Assembly: GCF_027625935.1 (NCBI RefSeq)
Contig: NZ_CP115300.1
Span: 4,216,001-4,280,000, forward strand
Direction of reading: 5' to 3'
Source: Streptomyces camelliae
Lineage (GTDB): Bacteria; Actinomycetota; Actinomycetes; Streptomycetales; Streptomycetaceae
DNA: 64,000 nt
In this document: positions 51,652-61,108 of the stretch, piece after piece
Layout: every line of letters begins with the position of its first letter
Position numbering within the stretch: position 1 is the stretch's first letter
Notes under the pieces: generated by a model
Databases searched by the model: none
The model's input: only the letters and a program-made list of their open reading frames with translations
Told to the model about the DNA's origin: nothing
Position numbers and translations under genes: made by a program

Positions 51652-53222
51652 GCCGCCAACTGGCCGGCACCGGAACCCTGTTGCGCTTCGCCCTGCGCCG
51701 CGACCGCGTCATGCTCCCCGTCTGGGTCGCGGTGAACGCGCTCATGGTCCTCTCCATGCCGAACACCCTGAAGACCCTGTACGCCACCCCCGCCCAACGC
51801 ACCGACCTCATGCACCAGATGGCGACCAACACCTCGCTGCGCGCCGTGGTCGGCCCGGTCTTCGACGACTCCCTCGGCGCGCTGACCGCCTGGCGGGTCG
51901 GGGTGTACGCGGGCGCGCTCGCCGCCGTCATGAGCCTCCTCGTCGTCGTACGGCACACCCGGGACGAGGAGGAGAGCGGACGGCAGGAGCTGATCTCCTC
52001 CGGGACGGTCGGGCGCCGGGCCCCGCTCACGGCGGCCCTGCTGGCGGCGGCGGTCGCGAACGCCCTGCTGGGACTGCTGATGGCCGCCGGGCTGGCACGG
52101 CAGGGCGCGGCCGGCGCACTGGCCTTCGGGCTCGGGGTGGCGGGCGCGGGCATGATCTTCGCGACAGCGGCGGCGATCGTCGCGCAGCTGACCGAGAGCG
52201 CCCGGCTGGCCCGGGGGCTCACGGCGGCGGTGCTCGGCGCGGCCTTCGTGCTGCGCGCGGCGGGCGACTCGGCCTCCTCCGACGGCTCCTCCGTCCTCAC
52301 CTGGCTGTCCCCGCTGGGCTGGCTGGAGAACCTGCGCGCCTTCGCGGCCGAACGCTGGTGGGTGCTCCTCCTGTTCGTGGCGGCGACGGCTCTTCAGGTC
52401 CTGGCCGCCTACGCGTTGGCGGGCCGCAGGGACATCGGCATGAGTTTCCTGCCGACCCGGCCGGGACCGGCGGTGGGCCGGCTCGGCACCGCCGGTGCGC
52501 TGGCCTGGCGGCTGCAGCGCGGCAGCGTGCTCGGCTGGAGCCTCGGCTTCTTCCTCGCCGGGGTCGTCTACGGCGGGCTGACGGACGGCGCGGCCAAGCT
52601 CGTCGGCGACAACGCCCAGGCCCGGGAGATCTTCCAGCGCATGGGCGGCCGGTCGGGGCTGACGGACGCCTTCCTCGCCGCGATGGTCGGCATGCTCGGC
52701 CTGGTCGCCGCGCTCTACGTCGTCTCCGCCGTACTGCGGCTGAGCGGCGAGGAGACCTCCGGCCGCGCCGAGCCCGTCCTGGCCGGTGCGGTGGGCCGGC
52801 TGCGCTGGGCCGCCGGGCATCTGCTGATCGCCTTCGGCGGCTCGGCCCTGATCATGCTGCTCGCCGGTCTGGGCTTCGCCGTCGGCTACGGCAGGCAGAT
52901 CGGGCCGGTGCTCGGCGCGTGTCTGCTCCAGGTCGCCGCCGTCTGGGTCATCGGCGGGCTCGCCGTGCTGCTCCTCGGCGTCCTGCCACAGGGCGTGACG
53001 GCGGCGTGGGGCGTGGCCGGCGCGGCCCTGCTCATCGGCTGGATCGGCCCCGCCCTGAACGTCCCCCGCGCCGTCCTGGACCTCTCCCCCTTCGGCCACC
53101 TGCCCAAGCTGCCCGGCGGACACCTCGACTGGACCCCGGTGGGCGTCCTGCTGGCCCTGGCGGCCCTGCTGGTGGCGGGCGGGCTGGCGGGCCTGCGCCG
53201 CCGGGACCTGGCCGCCGGCTGA
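51648..53222 (+). CDS. ABC exporter permease, two fused six-helix halves
   Basis: A 524-aa membrane subunit with about 12 helices in two repeats, the layout of TipE/YxlG-like antibiotic exporters of actinobacteria. The first half contains [20 protein letters not shown] followed by [20 protein letters not shown]; the second repeats this as [20 protein letters not shown], with the conserved acidic E-E-S/T-GR-E signature. A protein of this size works with a homodimeric ATPase. The partner ATPase is encoded just upstream with overlapping stop and start. The substrate is unknown. Confidence 0.9.
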   Translation: MSRQLAGTGTLLRFALRRDRVMLPVWVAVNALMVLSMPNTLKTLYATPAQRTDLMHQMATNTSLRAVVGPVFDDSLGALTAWRVGVYAGALAAVMSLLVVVRHTRDEEESGRQELISSGTVGRRAPLTAALLAAAVANALLGLLMAAGLARQGAAGALAFGLGVAGAGMIFATAAAIVAQLTESARLARGLTAAVLGAAFVLRAAGDSASSDGSSVLTWLSPLGWLENLRAFAAERWWVLLLFVAATALQVLAAYALAGRRDIGMSFLPTRPGPAVGRLGTAGALAWRLQRGSVLGWSLGFFLAGVVYGGLTDGAAKLVGDNAQAREIFQRMGGRSGLTDAFLAAMVGMLGLVAALYVVSAVLRLSGEETSGRAEPVLAGAVGRLRWAAGHLLIAFGGSALIMLLAGLGFAVGYGRQIGPVLGACLLQVAAVWVIGGLAVLLLGVLPQGVTAAWGVAGAALLIGWIGPALNVPRAVLDLSPFGHLPKLPGGHLDWTPVGVLLALAALLVAGGLAGLRRRDLAAG

Positions 53223-53254
53223 GCACGGGGATCAGCCGGCCACCGTGCTCAGCC
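53217..53254. terminator. Bidirectional terminator between the ABC permease and P450 genes
   Basis: GGCTGAGCACGG and CCGTGCTCAGCC form a 12-bp perfect stem with a 14-base loop that overlaps both stop codons. Confidence 0.75.
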
Positions 53255-54472
53255 GACCTGCACGCGCAGCTCCTTGAGCCCCCGCATCACGAAGTTGGGC
53301 TTCCGCTCCGGCTCGGCCGCCAGGGCCAGGGTGGGCGCCCGCTCCAGCAGGGCCCGCGTCGAGGCGGCCAGCTCGATACGGGCCAGGGGCGCGCCGATGC
53401 AGTAGTGGATGCCCGCGCTGAAGGAGATGTGCGGGTTGTCCGTACGGGTCAGGTCCAGCCGGCCGGGGTCGGCGAAGACGGCCGGGTCGTGGTTGGCGGA
53501 CCCGAAGAGCATGGCGATCTCCGAGCCCCTCGGGATCGTCGTACCGTCGATCTCGATGTCGTCCAGCACCCAGCGTTCGAAGAGCTGCAGCGGGGTGTCG
53601 TGGCGCAGCAGCTCCTCGACCGCGGACGGGATCAGGGAGTGATCGGCCCGCAGGGCGGCCAGCTGCTCCGGATTCCGGAACAGCGCGAACCATCCGTTGC
53701 CCGTGGCGTTGACCGTCGCCTCGTGCCCCGCGTTGAGCAGCAGCACGGCCGTGGAGATCATCTCCTGCTCGGTCAGCCGGTCGTCGTCCTCGTCGTGCGC
53801 GGCGATCAGCCCGGAGATGAGGTCCTCCCCCGGCTCCTTGCGCCGCGCGGCGATCAGCTCGCGCAGGAACTCCGAGAACTCGACGGACGCCCGAACCGCC
53901 CTGGCCGCCGTCTCCTCCGACGGATTCAGCTCGTACATCCCGCAGATGTCCGCCGACCAGGGCCGCAACTGCCCCCGGTCCCCCTCCGGGATCCCCAGCA
54001 TCTCTGCGATCACCGCGACGGGCAGCGGCTCCGCGACGTCCGCGAGCAGATCGCCGCCCCCGTCCCGGACGAGGGCCGCCACCAGGTCGTTCGCCAGCGT
54101 CTCGACGTACGGCTTCAGCCGCTCCACCGTGCGCGGGGTGAACGCCTTGGACACCAGGCGCCGGATCCGGGTGTGGTCCGGCGGCTCCAGGTCGAGCATC
54201 CCGTGATCATTGAGGGTGTGGAACGGCTCGTGTTCCGGCGGGGGCGCGGTCCGGCCGAACTCCTCGTGCGAGAACCGGTGCTGGTACGTCCGCCCCAGCC
54301 GCCGGTCCCGCAGCAGCGCCGAGACGTCCGCGTGGTGCGGGATCAGCCACTGGTCGGTCGGTTCGTACCGGATCGCCCGGCCGCGTGCGCGCAGCTCGGC
54401 GTAGGCCGGGTAGGGGTCGGCGACGAACGCCGGGTCCCAGGGATCGAAACCGAGGTCGGTGGGGCCTGCCAT
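53249..54472 (-). CDS. Cytochrome P450, CYP107-like
   Basis: A 407-aa soluble monooxygenase. The I-helix has LLNAGHEATVNATG (usual A-G-x-E/D-T), the K-helix EELLRHDTPLQ (ExxR), and the heme loop ISFSAGIHYCIGAPLARIEL with the Cys ligand near residue 357. The loop has Ser-Ala before the Gly instead of the usual FGxG. The N-terminus lacks a membrane anchor, as expected for actinomycete P450s. By position it matches what I recall as the CYP107U gene of Streptomyces. No ferredoxin gene is adjacent. The substrate is unknown. Confidence 0.92.
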   Translation of the reverse strand: MAGPTDLGFDPWDPAFVADPYPAYAELRARGRAIRYEPTDQWLIPHHADVSALLRDRRLGRTYQHRFSHEEFGRTAPPPEHEPFHTLNDHGMLDLEPPDHTRIRRLVSKAFTPRTVERLKPYVETLANDLVAALVRDGGGDLLADVAEPLPVAVIAEMLGIPEGDRGQLRPWSADICGMYELNPSEETAARAVRASVEFSEFLRELIAARRKEPGEDLISGLIAAHDEDDDRLTEQEMISTAVLLLNAGHEATVNATGNGWFALFRNPEQLAALRADHSLIPSAVEELLRHDTPLQLFERWVLDDIEIDGTTIPRGSEIAMLFGSANHDPAVFADPGRLDLTRTDNPHISFSAGIHYCIGAPLARIELAASTRALLERAPTLALAAEPERKPNFVMRGLKELRVQVG

Positions 54473-54531
54473 GCCGGGACGCTAACCCGCCGGACCGCCC
54501 TCTGACCAGGGGTGTCCGCCACCTGACGCGG

Positions 54532-55026
54532 TCAACCGTGGCCTTCGCTGAGGAAGTCGTAGTAGTCCTCCCCGCCGACGAGCACGGAGGTGACATGCAC
54601 CGGCAGGCCCTCGGCGTCACGCGGGACCTCCTGGGAGGTCTGCCGGGTGAAGCCCAGGGACACCCCGGGGATCACCGGATGCTCGGGGCGGGACGTGTCG
54701 ACCGTCCAGCCACGGGCGGCGGCACGGCGCAAGAGCCGCTCGGCCGGCACGGCGAACACGTCGTCCCCGTCGAGCAGGACCCGTGTCGTGGACGTCCGGC
54801 CCTCCCCGGGCCACCACAGCTCGATCGCCGTCACCACGGGACCGCCCTCCAGCAGCGCCTGCACCCCCACTCCGTCCAGGGACCAGGAGGCCTGCGCCGA
54901 ACTCCGGCGCCCGAGGACTCTGGGCTCGCCCCAGCCGGGCACCGCCGCGATCGCCTCGTCGAGCGTCATGCCCAGCCGCAGCGGCGCCACACCGCGCGGC
55001 GGATCGAGGACGAGATCCACGGTCAC
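54532..55026 (-). CDS. Hypothetical protein, paralogue of the next gene (164 aa)
   Basis: I do not recognise the family. It begins MTVDLVLDPPRGVAPLRLGM and shares with the gene at 55023 the opening pattern L-LRLGM(T/S)-(D/E)EA---V--WG, a middle VELF/IELW strand followed by VRVLLDG(D/L)DVF, and a closing stretch YDFLSEG / YDYVLISGE. It is soluble with no signal peptide. The two genes are translationally coupled (4-bp overlap), so it may form a heterodimer with its partner. They lie between a P450 and a two-component system; nothing shows their role. Confidence 0.65.
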   Translation of the reverse strand: MTVDLVLDPPRGVAPLRLGMTLDEAIAAVPGWGEPRVLGRRSSAQASWSLDGVGVQALLEGGPVVTAIELWWPGEGRTSTTRVLLDGDDVFAVPAERLLRRAAARGWTVDTSRPEHPVIPGVSLGFTRQTSQEVPRDAEGLPVHVTSVLVGGEDYYDFLSEGHG

Positions 55027-55508
55027 GCGCCGGCCTCCCCGCTGATCAGAACGTAGTCGTAGGAGAGGGGGTCGCCCTCCTCGTCCACCGGGTGGTCGTA
55101 GCTGCTCTCGTTCGCCAGGAACACCTTCAGCTCCGGCAGGGCGTCGAAGCCGAGGTCGTTCTCCTCGACGGTGTGGCCCCGTTCCGCGAGCTGTTCGACC
55201 AGGTCGGCGCTCGGGGTGCGGAAGACGTCGAGCCCGTCGAGCAGCACCCGCACGTCGGCGGCCTCGTTCCGGAACCGGAACAGCTCCACACCGCTCAGCC
55301 CGCCCTTGGTGAACCCCAGCATGATGCTCAGCCCGGACTCGTCGTGCGTGAGGGAGATCTGTCCCGGGACCGGATCACTCGCGACGACCCGGAAGAGACC
55401 CCACTCCCGCACCGCGTCCCGCGCCTCCTCGACCGACATGCCGAGCCGGAAACACGCGACGCCGACATGCGGCAGCAGTTCCAGTTCCACGCTCGCTCCC
55501 CCGCTCAT
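55023..55508 (-). CDS. Hypothetical protein, paralogue of the previous gene (161 aa)
   Basis: The first gene of the pair, beginning MSGGASVELELLPHVGVACF at ATG 55508 (ten codons of open frame before this start are probably not translated). Compare GMSVEEARDAVREWGLFRVV with the partner's GMTLDEAIAAVPGWGEPRVL. The similarity runs the whole length, so the pair arose by tandem duplication. The pattern of a GM-x-EEA helix followed by alternating strands looks like a small alpha/beta binding domain. Function unknown. Confidence 0.65.
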   Translation of the reverse strand: MSGGASVELELLPHVGVACFRLGMSVEEARDAVREWGLFRVVASDPVPGQISLTHDESGLSIMLGFTKGGLSGVELFRFRNEAADVRVLLDGLDVFRTPSADLVEQLAERGHTVEENDLGFDALPELKVFLANESSYDHPVDEEGDPLSYDYVLISGEAGA

Positions 55509-55555
55509 GCTCCCCGTCGATGCGATTCGATGCGGCACGACGTTACGACACCAGG

Positions 55556-56221
55556 TCAGCCCGGTGTGACCAGGCGGGCCTCGTACGCGAACACCGCCGC
55601 CTGGGTGCGGTCCCTGAGCCCCAGCTTGACCAGGATGCGGCTGACGTGGGTCTTGATGGTCGACTCCGCCACCACCAGACGCTCGGCGATCTCCGCGTTC
55701 GACAGGCCCTGGGCTATCAGGACCAGTACCTCCGTTTCCCGCTCGGTCAGTTCGCCGTACGCCGTCTGGGCCGCCGGCATCAGGCGCGGGGGCACCGAGA
55801 GGCGGGAGAACTCCGTGATCAGGCGTCTGGTGACCGAGGGGGCCAGCAAGGACTCGCCGGCGGCGACCACCCGGACGCCGTCGGCCAGTTGGCGGGCCGA
55901 GGCGTCCTTCAGCAAGAAGCCGGAGGCGCCCGCGCGCAGGGCCTGGTACACGTACTCGTCCAGGTCGAACGTGGTCAGCACCAGCACCTTCGCCATCGCG
56001 TCCGCCGCGACGATCTCCCGGGTCGCCTCGATGCCGTTCAGCTCCGGCATCCGGATGTCCATCAGGACGACGTCCGGCGACAGTTCCCGGACCCGGTCCA
56101 CCGCCTCCCTCCCGTTGACGGCCTCCCCGACGACCTCGATGTCCGGCATCGCGTTCAGCAGGACCGAGAAACCCTCGCGGACCATCATCTGGTCGTCCGC
56201 GATCAGTACGCGGATGGTCAT
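55556..56221 (-). CDS. LuxR/NarL-type response regulator (pair 1)
   Basis: A 221-aa regulator: receiver MTIRVLIADDQMMVREGFSV with phosphoacceptor Asp55 (VVLMDIRMPELNG), switch Thr in VLVLTTFDLDEYVY and Lys in SGFLLKDASARQLADGV, followed by the LuxR HTH LTERETEVLVLIAQGLSNAE, IAERLVVAESTIKTHVSRIL. All phosphorelay residues are intact. Its ATG overlaps the stop of the partner kinase gene by 4 bp. It is about two-thirds identical by eye to the regulator of pair 2, so cross-binding to the same DNA is plausible. Confidence 0.93.
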   Translation of the reverse strand: MTIRVLIADDQMMVREGFSVLLNAMPDIEVVGEAVNGREAVDRVRELSPDVVLMDIRMPELNGIEATREIVAADAMAKVLVLTTFDLDEYVYQALRAGASGFLLKDASARQLADGVRVVAAGESLLAPSVTRRLITEFSRLSVPPRLMPAAQTAYGELTERETEVLVLIAQGLSNAEIAERLVVAESTIKTHVSRILVKLGLRDRTQAAVFAYEARLVTPG

Positions 56222-57564
56222 GCGTCCCCTTCGCTCGCGGCGGCCGGCACCGGCAGGAACACCGTCACCTCATAACCCCCGTCGTCCGTCGGACCCGCCG
56301 TCATCTCGCCGTTCAGCATCGAGACCCGCTCCCGCATGCCCGTGATGCCGTGCCCGGCACCCGGTGAGGGCTTGACGAGGTGGGGCGCGGGCGGAGCGGC
56401 GTTGACCATGCGCAGGCCCAGGCCGCCCAGAACATAGCCGATCTCCACGCGGGCGCTCGCCCCCGGTGCGTGCCGCAGGGTGTTGCTGAGGGCCTCCTGG
56501 ACCATGCGGTACGCCGACAGCTCCACCCCCTGCGGGAGTTCACGGACCGCGCCCGTCACCGCCTTGTCCACCGTCAGCCCGGCCTCGCGCACATTGGCCA
56601 GCAGCGCGTCCAGATCGGCGAGCGTGGGCTGTGGGGTGTCCGGGGCCTCGTAGTCCTCCGCGCGGACCACGCCCAGGACCCGGCGCAGCTCGGTCAGGGC
56701 CGCCACCGCGTTCTCCCGGATGGTGGCGAACGCCTTCTCCAGCTCCGGCGGCGGATTCTCCACCCGGTACGGCGCGGCCTCCGCCTGGATCGCGACCACC
56801 GACATGTGGTGGGCGACCACGTCGTGCAGTTCGCGGGCGATCGTCGTGCGCTCCTCCAGCAGGGTGCGGCGAGAGCGTTCGTGCGCCGTCACCGTCTGCT
56901 GCACGGTCATCTCCTGCTGGGCCTGCTTGCGTATGTGCCGGACCGTGACGATCAGCAGGATCAGCGCCGACAGGATCAGCATCGGGGCGGTGTCGGAGCC
57001 GAACCTGCCGTGGCCGACGAGTATGTCGGCGAAGAGGCCGAACAGTGCGGTCAGCACCCACATCCAGGCCGCCGTGCGCGGGCGGGTGCGCAGCGCGACG
57101 ATCGTCATCACCAGCAGATGGGAGACGAAGCTGCCCGGCAGCCATGGCCAGCTGCCGTCGGCGGTGCCGATCACGGACATGACGACCGTGGCCGCCAGCG
57201 ACGCCCAGAACGCGCCCACCGGACGCACCAGGGTCAGCAGGACCGGCACCAGCGCGAGCAGCCCGCACAGCAGGGCCCTCACGGGCGCCTCTTCATCCGT
57301 GAAGGCGAGGAACATGGCCACCGCGCCGCCGAGGCCCACCAGTACATGCGGGGTCCAGATTCCGTAGGACCGTATCCGGCCCGACGGACGCCGGGTGGGC
57401 GAGCCGGCCTCGGCCCGCCGGGGCAGCGGGTCGTAGGCGAAGGCGTCCTCGAACATCTCCTGGCGCAGCCCCCGCAGGGCCTCCGCCGCGAGCCGCAGCT
57501 CCGGGCTGCGCGGCCGCCCGGCCGGGCCCGGCGGTGTCGTCTGCGTGTGCGTCGTCTCGGTCAC
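56218..57564 (-). CDS. Sensor histidine kinase, NarL-type (pair 1)
   Basis: A 448-aa membrane kinase with about five helices in the N-terminal part (LVGLGGAVAMFLAF, LLCGLLALVPVLLTLV, ASLAATVVMSVIG, LLVMTIVAL, MWVLTALFGLFADILV), a short coiled segment, then HisKA_3 (TTIARELHDVVAHHMSVVAI; phospho-His near 246) and a HATPase domain (LSAYRMVQEALSNTLRHAPG, PGAGHGITGMRERVSMLNGE). It lacks an extracellular sensing domain, so it may sense the membrane itself, as LiaS-type kinases do. The operator-like element at 57609-57647 lies 45-83 bp upstream. Confidence 0.92.
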   Translation of the reverse strand: MTETTHTQTTPPGPAGRPRSPELRLAAEALRGLRQEMFEDAFAYDPLPRRAEAGSPTRRPSGRIRSYGIWTPHVLVGLGGAVAMFLAFTDEEAPVRALLCGLLALVPVLLTLVRPVGAFWASLAATVVMSVIGTADGSWPWLPGSFVSHLLVMTIVALRTRPRTAAWMWVLTALFGLFADILVGHGRFGSDTAPMLILSALILLIVTVRHIRKQAQQEMTVQQTVTAHERSRRTLLEERTTIARELHDVVAHHMSVVAIQAEAAPYRVENPPPELEKAFATIRENAVAALTELRRVLGVVRAEDYEAPDTPQPTLADLDALLANVREAGLTVDKAVTGAVRELPQGVELSAYRMVQEALSNTLRHAPGASARVEIGYVLGGLGLRMVNAAPPAPHLVKPSPGAGHGITGMRERVSMLNGEMTAGPTDDGGYEVTVFLPVPAAASEGDA

Positions 57565-57608
57565 GTACAGAACGGTAGGCCGGGCCCGGGGTCGCGGTCG
57601 TCCCCTTG

Positions 57609-57647
57609 GAGAGGGGTCCTTGGGGGTCCCTCTCAGGTACTACGGGT
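57609..57647. promoter_or_regulatory. Shared operator-like element, copy 1 (pair 1 promoter)
   Basis: On the minus strand: ACCCGTAGTACCTGAGAG, 16 bases, then CTCTC. The same 18-mer and the same spacing to CTCTC occur at 62545-62583, upstream of the operon that ends with pair 2. Both sites lie 45-95 bp before the first gene of their unit. It is a likely binding site of one or both paralogous response regulators. Confidence 0.65.
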
Positions 57648-57697
57648 CTTCGGGGCGCGGACCCGTAGGTGCCGGCGGGGCTTCGCCGGGCGGCCGG

Positions 57698-58381
57698 TCA
57701 GCGGGCGCCGCCCGGGCGGACCAGGCCCGACTCGAAGGCGAAGACCGCCGCCTGGGTACGGTCCCTGAGCCCCAGCTTCACCAGGATCCGGCCGACGTGC
57801 GTCTTCACGGTCTGCTCGGCCACGACCAGCCGCTCGGCGATCTCCGCGTTCGACAGGCCCTGCGCGATCAGCGCCAGCACCTCCGTCTCCCGTTCCGTCA
57901 GATCACCGACGCGCTGCTTGAGCGGGGCCCGGCCGCCGCCGTCCAGCTGGGAGAACTGGGCGATCAGGCGCCGGGTGATGCCGGGCGCGAGCAGGGCGTC
58001 GCCCGCGGCCACCACCCGGACCGCCTCGGCCAGTTTGTCCGCCGAGGCGTCCTTGAGCAGGAAGCCGGAGGCACCGGCCCGCAGCGCCTCGTACACGTAC
58101 TCGTCCAGGTCGAAGGTGGTCAGCACGAGCACCTTGACGGCGGGATGCTCCACCGTGATCCGCTGGGTCGCCTCCAGGCCGCCCATCTCGGGCATCCGGA
58201 TGTCCATCAGCACGACGTCCGGGGCCAGTTCGGCGGTCCGGGCGATCGCGGCCCGCCCGTCCACCGCGTCCCCGACCACCTGGATGTCGGGCTGGGTGTT
58301 GAGCAGCACGGTGAAACCCTGCCGGACCATCTCCTGGTCGTCGGCGATGAGTACACGGATGGTGCCGGCACCGCTCGTCAT
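57698..58381 (-). CDS. LuxR/NarL-type response regulator (pair 2)
   Basis: A 227-aa regulator, paralogue of the one at 55556: receiver TIRVLIADDQEMVRQGFTVL, phosphoacceptor Asp60 (VVLMDIRMPEMGG), LVLTTFDLDEYVYEALRAGA, Lys in GFLLKDASADKLAEAV, and LuxR HTH LTERETEVLALIAQGLSNAE, IAERLVVAEQTVKTHVGRIL. The recognition helices differ only at Ser-Thr-Ile versus Gln-Thr-Val and Ser/Gly, which supports overlapping DNA specificity. It overlaps the partner kinase gene by 4 bp and ends the operon that starts with the DUF1023 hydrolase. Confidence 0.93.
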   Translation of the reverse strand: MTSGAGTIRVLIADDQEMVRQGFTVLLNTQPDIQVVGDAVDGRAAIARTAELAPDVVLMDIRMPEMGGLEATQRITVEHPAVKVLVLTTFDLDEYVYEALRAGASGFLLKDASADKLAEAVRVVAAGDALLAPGITRRLIAQFSQLDGGGRAPLKQRVGDLTERETEVLALIAQGLSNAEIAERLVVAEQTVKTHVGRILVKLGLRDRTQAAVFAFESGLVRPGGAR

Positions 58382-59856
58382 GGGTCCTGTTCTCCTGTCG
58401 GTGGCTCGGGGCTGCTGTGCGGCGGAAAGGGCCGTTCGGTGTCCGTCGGCTTCGGGGTGCCCTCGCGCGGCAGGAACGCCGTCACCCGGAAGCCGCCGCG
58501 CCGGTCGCCCATCGCGACGACATGCCCGCCGAGCATCGCCGCGCGCTCCCGCATCCCGAGCAGACCGTGGCCGCTGCCGGGGGACGGCGGGGCCGGGCGG
58601 CTCGGGCGGGAGTTGGTGACGTCCAGGCAGATCCCGTCCGGATAGTGCAGGACCTCCACGCTGACCGACGCGCCCGGCGCGTGCCGCAGGACGTTGCTCA
58701 GGGCCTCCTGCACGATCCGGTACGCCGACAGCTCCACGCCCGGCGGATAGCCGCGCGGCTCGCCGTCCCTCTTCAGGACGACCTCCAGACCGGCCGCCCG
58801 GGTGTTCTCGATCAGCGCGTCCAGCCGGGCGAGGTTCGGCTGCGGGGCGTCGGGGGCCGGGCCGGTGCCGGGGGCGGACAGCCGGTAGGCGTCGTCCAGG
58901 GCCTCGGGGTCGCCCGGACCCGCCGACCGCAGCACCCCGAGCACGCGGCGCAGCTCCGTCAGGGCCTCCAGGGCGTTGTTGCGGATCCCCGCCAGGTTCT
59001 CCTTGAGCTCGTCGGAGGGGTTCTCCACCAGGTGCGGGGCCACCTGGGCCTGGATCGAGATCACCGACATGTGGTGGGCGACCACGTCGTGCAGCTCGCG
59101 CGCGATACGGCTGCGCTCCTCCAGCAGGGCCCGGCGCGCCCGCTCCTCCGCGGTGATCGTCGTCTGCTCGACCAGTTCCTTACGGGCCTCGCTCCGGCCG
59201 CGCAGGGCCGAGCCGATGACGGCGGCGACGATGAACAGACCGAAGGCGGCCATCCCGGTCGGGGAGTAGCGCTGCGCTCCTACGGGGCCTTCGACGACGA
59301 AGGTCACCAGGGCGCTCCCGCCGACCAAGGCGACCGTGCCGCGGAGGCGGACGCGCAGGGCGAGGAGCAGCAGTACGGCCATGTGGGCCAGCAGCGTCGG
59401 CGTGGTCCACGGCCAGTTGGGGCCGGGGAGCCGCAGGTGTGCCAGGTGCTGGCGGGCGAGCAGCGCGGTAGCGGTGGCGGCGGACAGGGACAGGGCCCAG
59501 GCGGGGACGGGGCGCCGCAGAGCCAGGACGATGGCGGCGGCCTGGAGGAAGGTGCTCAGGAACGCCACAGCCGTGGTGAAGCCGTAGCTGTTGGCCAGCT
59601 CCTCGCCGCCGGCGAGGGCGATGCCGAGGGCCAGATAGCCGACGAGGACGTAGGTGAGCAGGCGGGCCCAGCGGTACTTCGAGAAGGGCGGCGACTGCGT
59701 CGACGGTGCCTCGCCCAGCCAGGTCCAGAGGCGGCGTCCGAGGCCGGGCCCGGCACCGGGGGCGGTGGGCGCGGGGGTGGGAGTGGCGCCGGCGGAGGGG
59801 TGGAGCTGGTCGAGATCGTGCGGGTCCGCGGGCTTCACGGAGTCAACCTTAGGCAT
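58378..59856 (-). CDS. Sensor histidine kinase, NarL-type (pair 2)
   Basis: A 492-aa membrane kinase built like the one of pair 1: a Pro/Gly-rich N-terminus, about five helices (LLTYVLVGYLALGIALAGGE, TAVAFLSTFLQAAAIVLAL, LLAHMAVLLLLALRV, GMAAFGLFIVAAVIGSAL), HisKA_3 (SRIARELHDVVAHHMSVISI; His near 254) and HATPase (LSAYRIVQEALSNVLRHAPG, PGSGHGLLGMRERAAMLGGH). Its start overlaps the end of the acyltransferase gene by 8 bp. This coupling suggests the kinase is made together with a surface-modification enzyme and may monitor the same process. Confidence 0.92.
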   Translation of the reverse strand: MPKVDSVKPADPHDLDQLHPSAGATPTPAPTAPGAGPGLGRRLWTWLGEAPSTQSPPFSKYRWARLLTYVLVGYLALGIALAGGEELANSYGFTTAVAFLSTFLQAAAIVLALRRPVPAWALSLSAATATALLARQHLAHLRLPGPNWPWTTPTLLAHMAVLLLLALRVRLRGTVALVGGSALVTFVVEGPVGAQRYSPTGMAAFGLFIVAAVIGSALRGRSEARKELVEQTTITAEERARRALLEERSRIARELHDVVAHHMSVISIQAQVAPHLVENPSDELKENLAGIRNNALEALTELRRVLGVLRSAGPGDPEALDDAYRLSAPGTGPAPDAPQPNLARLDALIENTRAAGLEVVLKRDGEPRGYPPGVELSAYRIVQEALSNVLRHAPGASVSVEVLHYPDGICLDVTNSRPSRPAPPSPGSGHGLLGMRERAAMLGGHVVAMGDRRGGFRVTAFLPREGTPKPTDTERPFPPHSSPEPPTGEQDP

Positions 59857-61108
59857 GGTGCGGGGACTTTGCTGGGGGCAGGTGGCGGCGGACCACGTGC
59901 GACGTGCGGTGACGGGGACGGCGGGGGCCCTGTTCGTGGTGGCGGAAGGCCGCCCGGCACAGGGCCAGGACGAGGGTGAAGACGGGCAGCCAGGCGAGGC
60001 GGTACGCCACCCAGTCCAGTGAGTCGGGTGCGGTGTGCAGACCGGGCAGCCGGCCGGCTGTCAGACCGGTCGCCGTCGTGGCCATCATGGCCGTCTGGTG
60101 CCAGAGGTAGATGGTCATCGCGGAGAGGTTGACGAGGGCCACCGCCGACCACAGCAGCGGGCGGGCCATCGCGCGGCGCAGCCGGTCGCGCAGGAGCAGG
60201 GCCAGACCGCACTGGGCCAGGCCGAAGGCGACGGCCGCGAGGGTCGGCGGGTCGAGGTTGGAGATCTTCGCGCCGGGGACGCCGACCATCGACGCCGGGT
60301 AGCCCCCGCAGCCGATGAGCAGCGCCGTGGCCGCCGTACCGCCGAGGAGGAGGACCCAGGCCGCGCGCCGGCCGTCCAGTTCACCCCGGGTCCAGGCCGC
60401 GCCCAGGGTGTACGGCACGAGCCAGCCCGCCGGGAGGTTCAGCCAGGCCAGCCAGGAGGGGCCGAGGTGGAGGCCGAAGCGGAGCAGGTCGACATGCAGG
60501 ACGACGGCCAGCGGCCACAGGGGGTTGAGGCGGGTGAGCAGCGGGGTGGCGGCGGTCAGGCCGGCGAAGACCAGCAGGAACCACAGCGGGGACAGGGCCA
60601 GCTTGAGCAGGGCCTCGATCGTGGCCGGCGGGGTGCCGGTGATCAGGAGGGCCAGGGCGGCGACCGCCCACAGGCACAGCAGCGCGGCCACCGGGCGGAG
60701 CAGGCGGGCCAGCCGCGCCCGCAGCCAGGCGCCGTAGCCCTCGCCTCGCGCGCGGGCCGAGGCGAGGCTGCGGGTCGCCACATGGCCGCCGACCAGGAAG
60801 AACACGGCCAGGGTCTGGAACAGCCAGGAGATCGGGGCCAGCCAGGGCATGTGCTGGAGCGGGCTGGTGGTGTGCAGGCCGCCGTCCTTGGCGACCAGCG
60901 CGGTCACCAGCCAGTGGCCGAGGACGACACCGAGGATCGCGAAGGCCCGCAGGGCGTCGACCGCTCGGTCCCGGTCGGCAGGGGTGACGGAGTCGACCTG
61001 GTGCGCGGTACGGCGCAGGGCGTGCAGGGGGTGGCGCGGACGGAGAATGTGCCGGCGAGGGGTGTGGGTCTGGGTGTGGACGGTGTGGAGTACGGCGGGC
61101 TCAGACAC
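59849..61108 (-). CDS. Acyltransferase family 3 membrane protein (OafA-like)
   Basis: A 419-aa polytopic protein with about 10 helices. The catalytic His motif lies at the first helix: RDRAVDALRAFAILGVVLGH, and the Arg-rich first loop GYGAWLRARLARLLRP is typical. LWFLLVFAGLTAATPLLTRL and TIYLWHQTAMM (the conserved Y-L-W-H) also fit. Such proteins O-acylate cell-envelope glycans or secondary metabolites. Its start overlaps the stop of the DUF1023 hydrolase by 8 bp and its end overlaps the kinase gene, so hydrolase, acyltransferase, kinase and regulator form one tightly coupled operon. Confidence 0.88.
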   Translation of the reverse strand: MSEPAVLHTVHTQTHTPRRHILRPRHPLHALRRTAHQVDSVTPADRDRAVDALRAFAILGVVLGHWLVTALVAKDGGLHTTSPLQHMPWLAPISWLFQTLAVFFLVGGHVATRSLASARARGEGYGAWLRARLARLLRPVAALLCLWAVAALALLITGTPPATIEALLKLALSPLWFLLVFAGLTAATPLLTRLNPLWPLAVVLHVDLLRFGLHLGPSWLAWLNLPAGWLVPYTLGAAWTRGELDGRRAAWVLLLGGTAATALLIGCGGYPASMVGVPGAKISNLDPPTLAAVAFGLAQCGLALLLRDRLRRAMARPLLWSAVALVNLSAMTIYLWHQTAMMATTATGLTAGRLPGLHTAPDSLDWVAYRLAWLPVFTLVLALCRAAFRHHEQGPRRPRHRTSHVVRRHLPPAKSPHHA

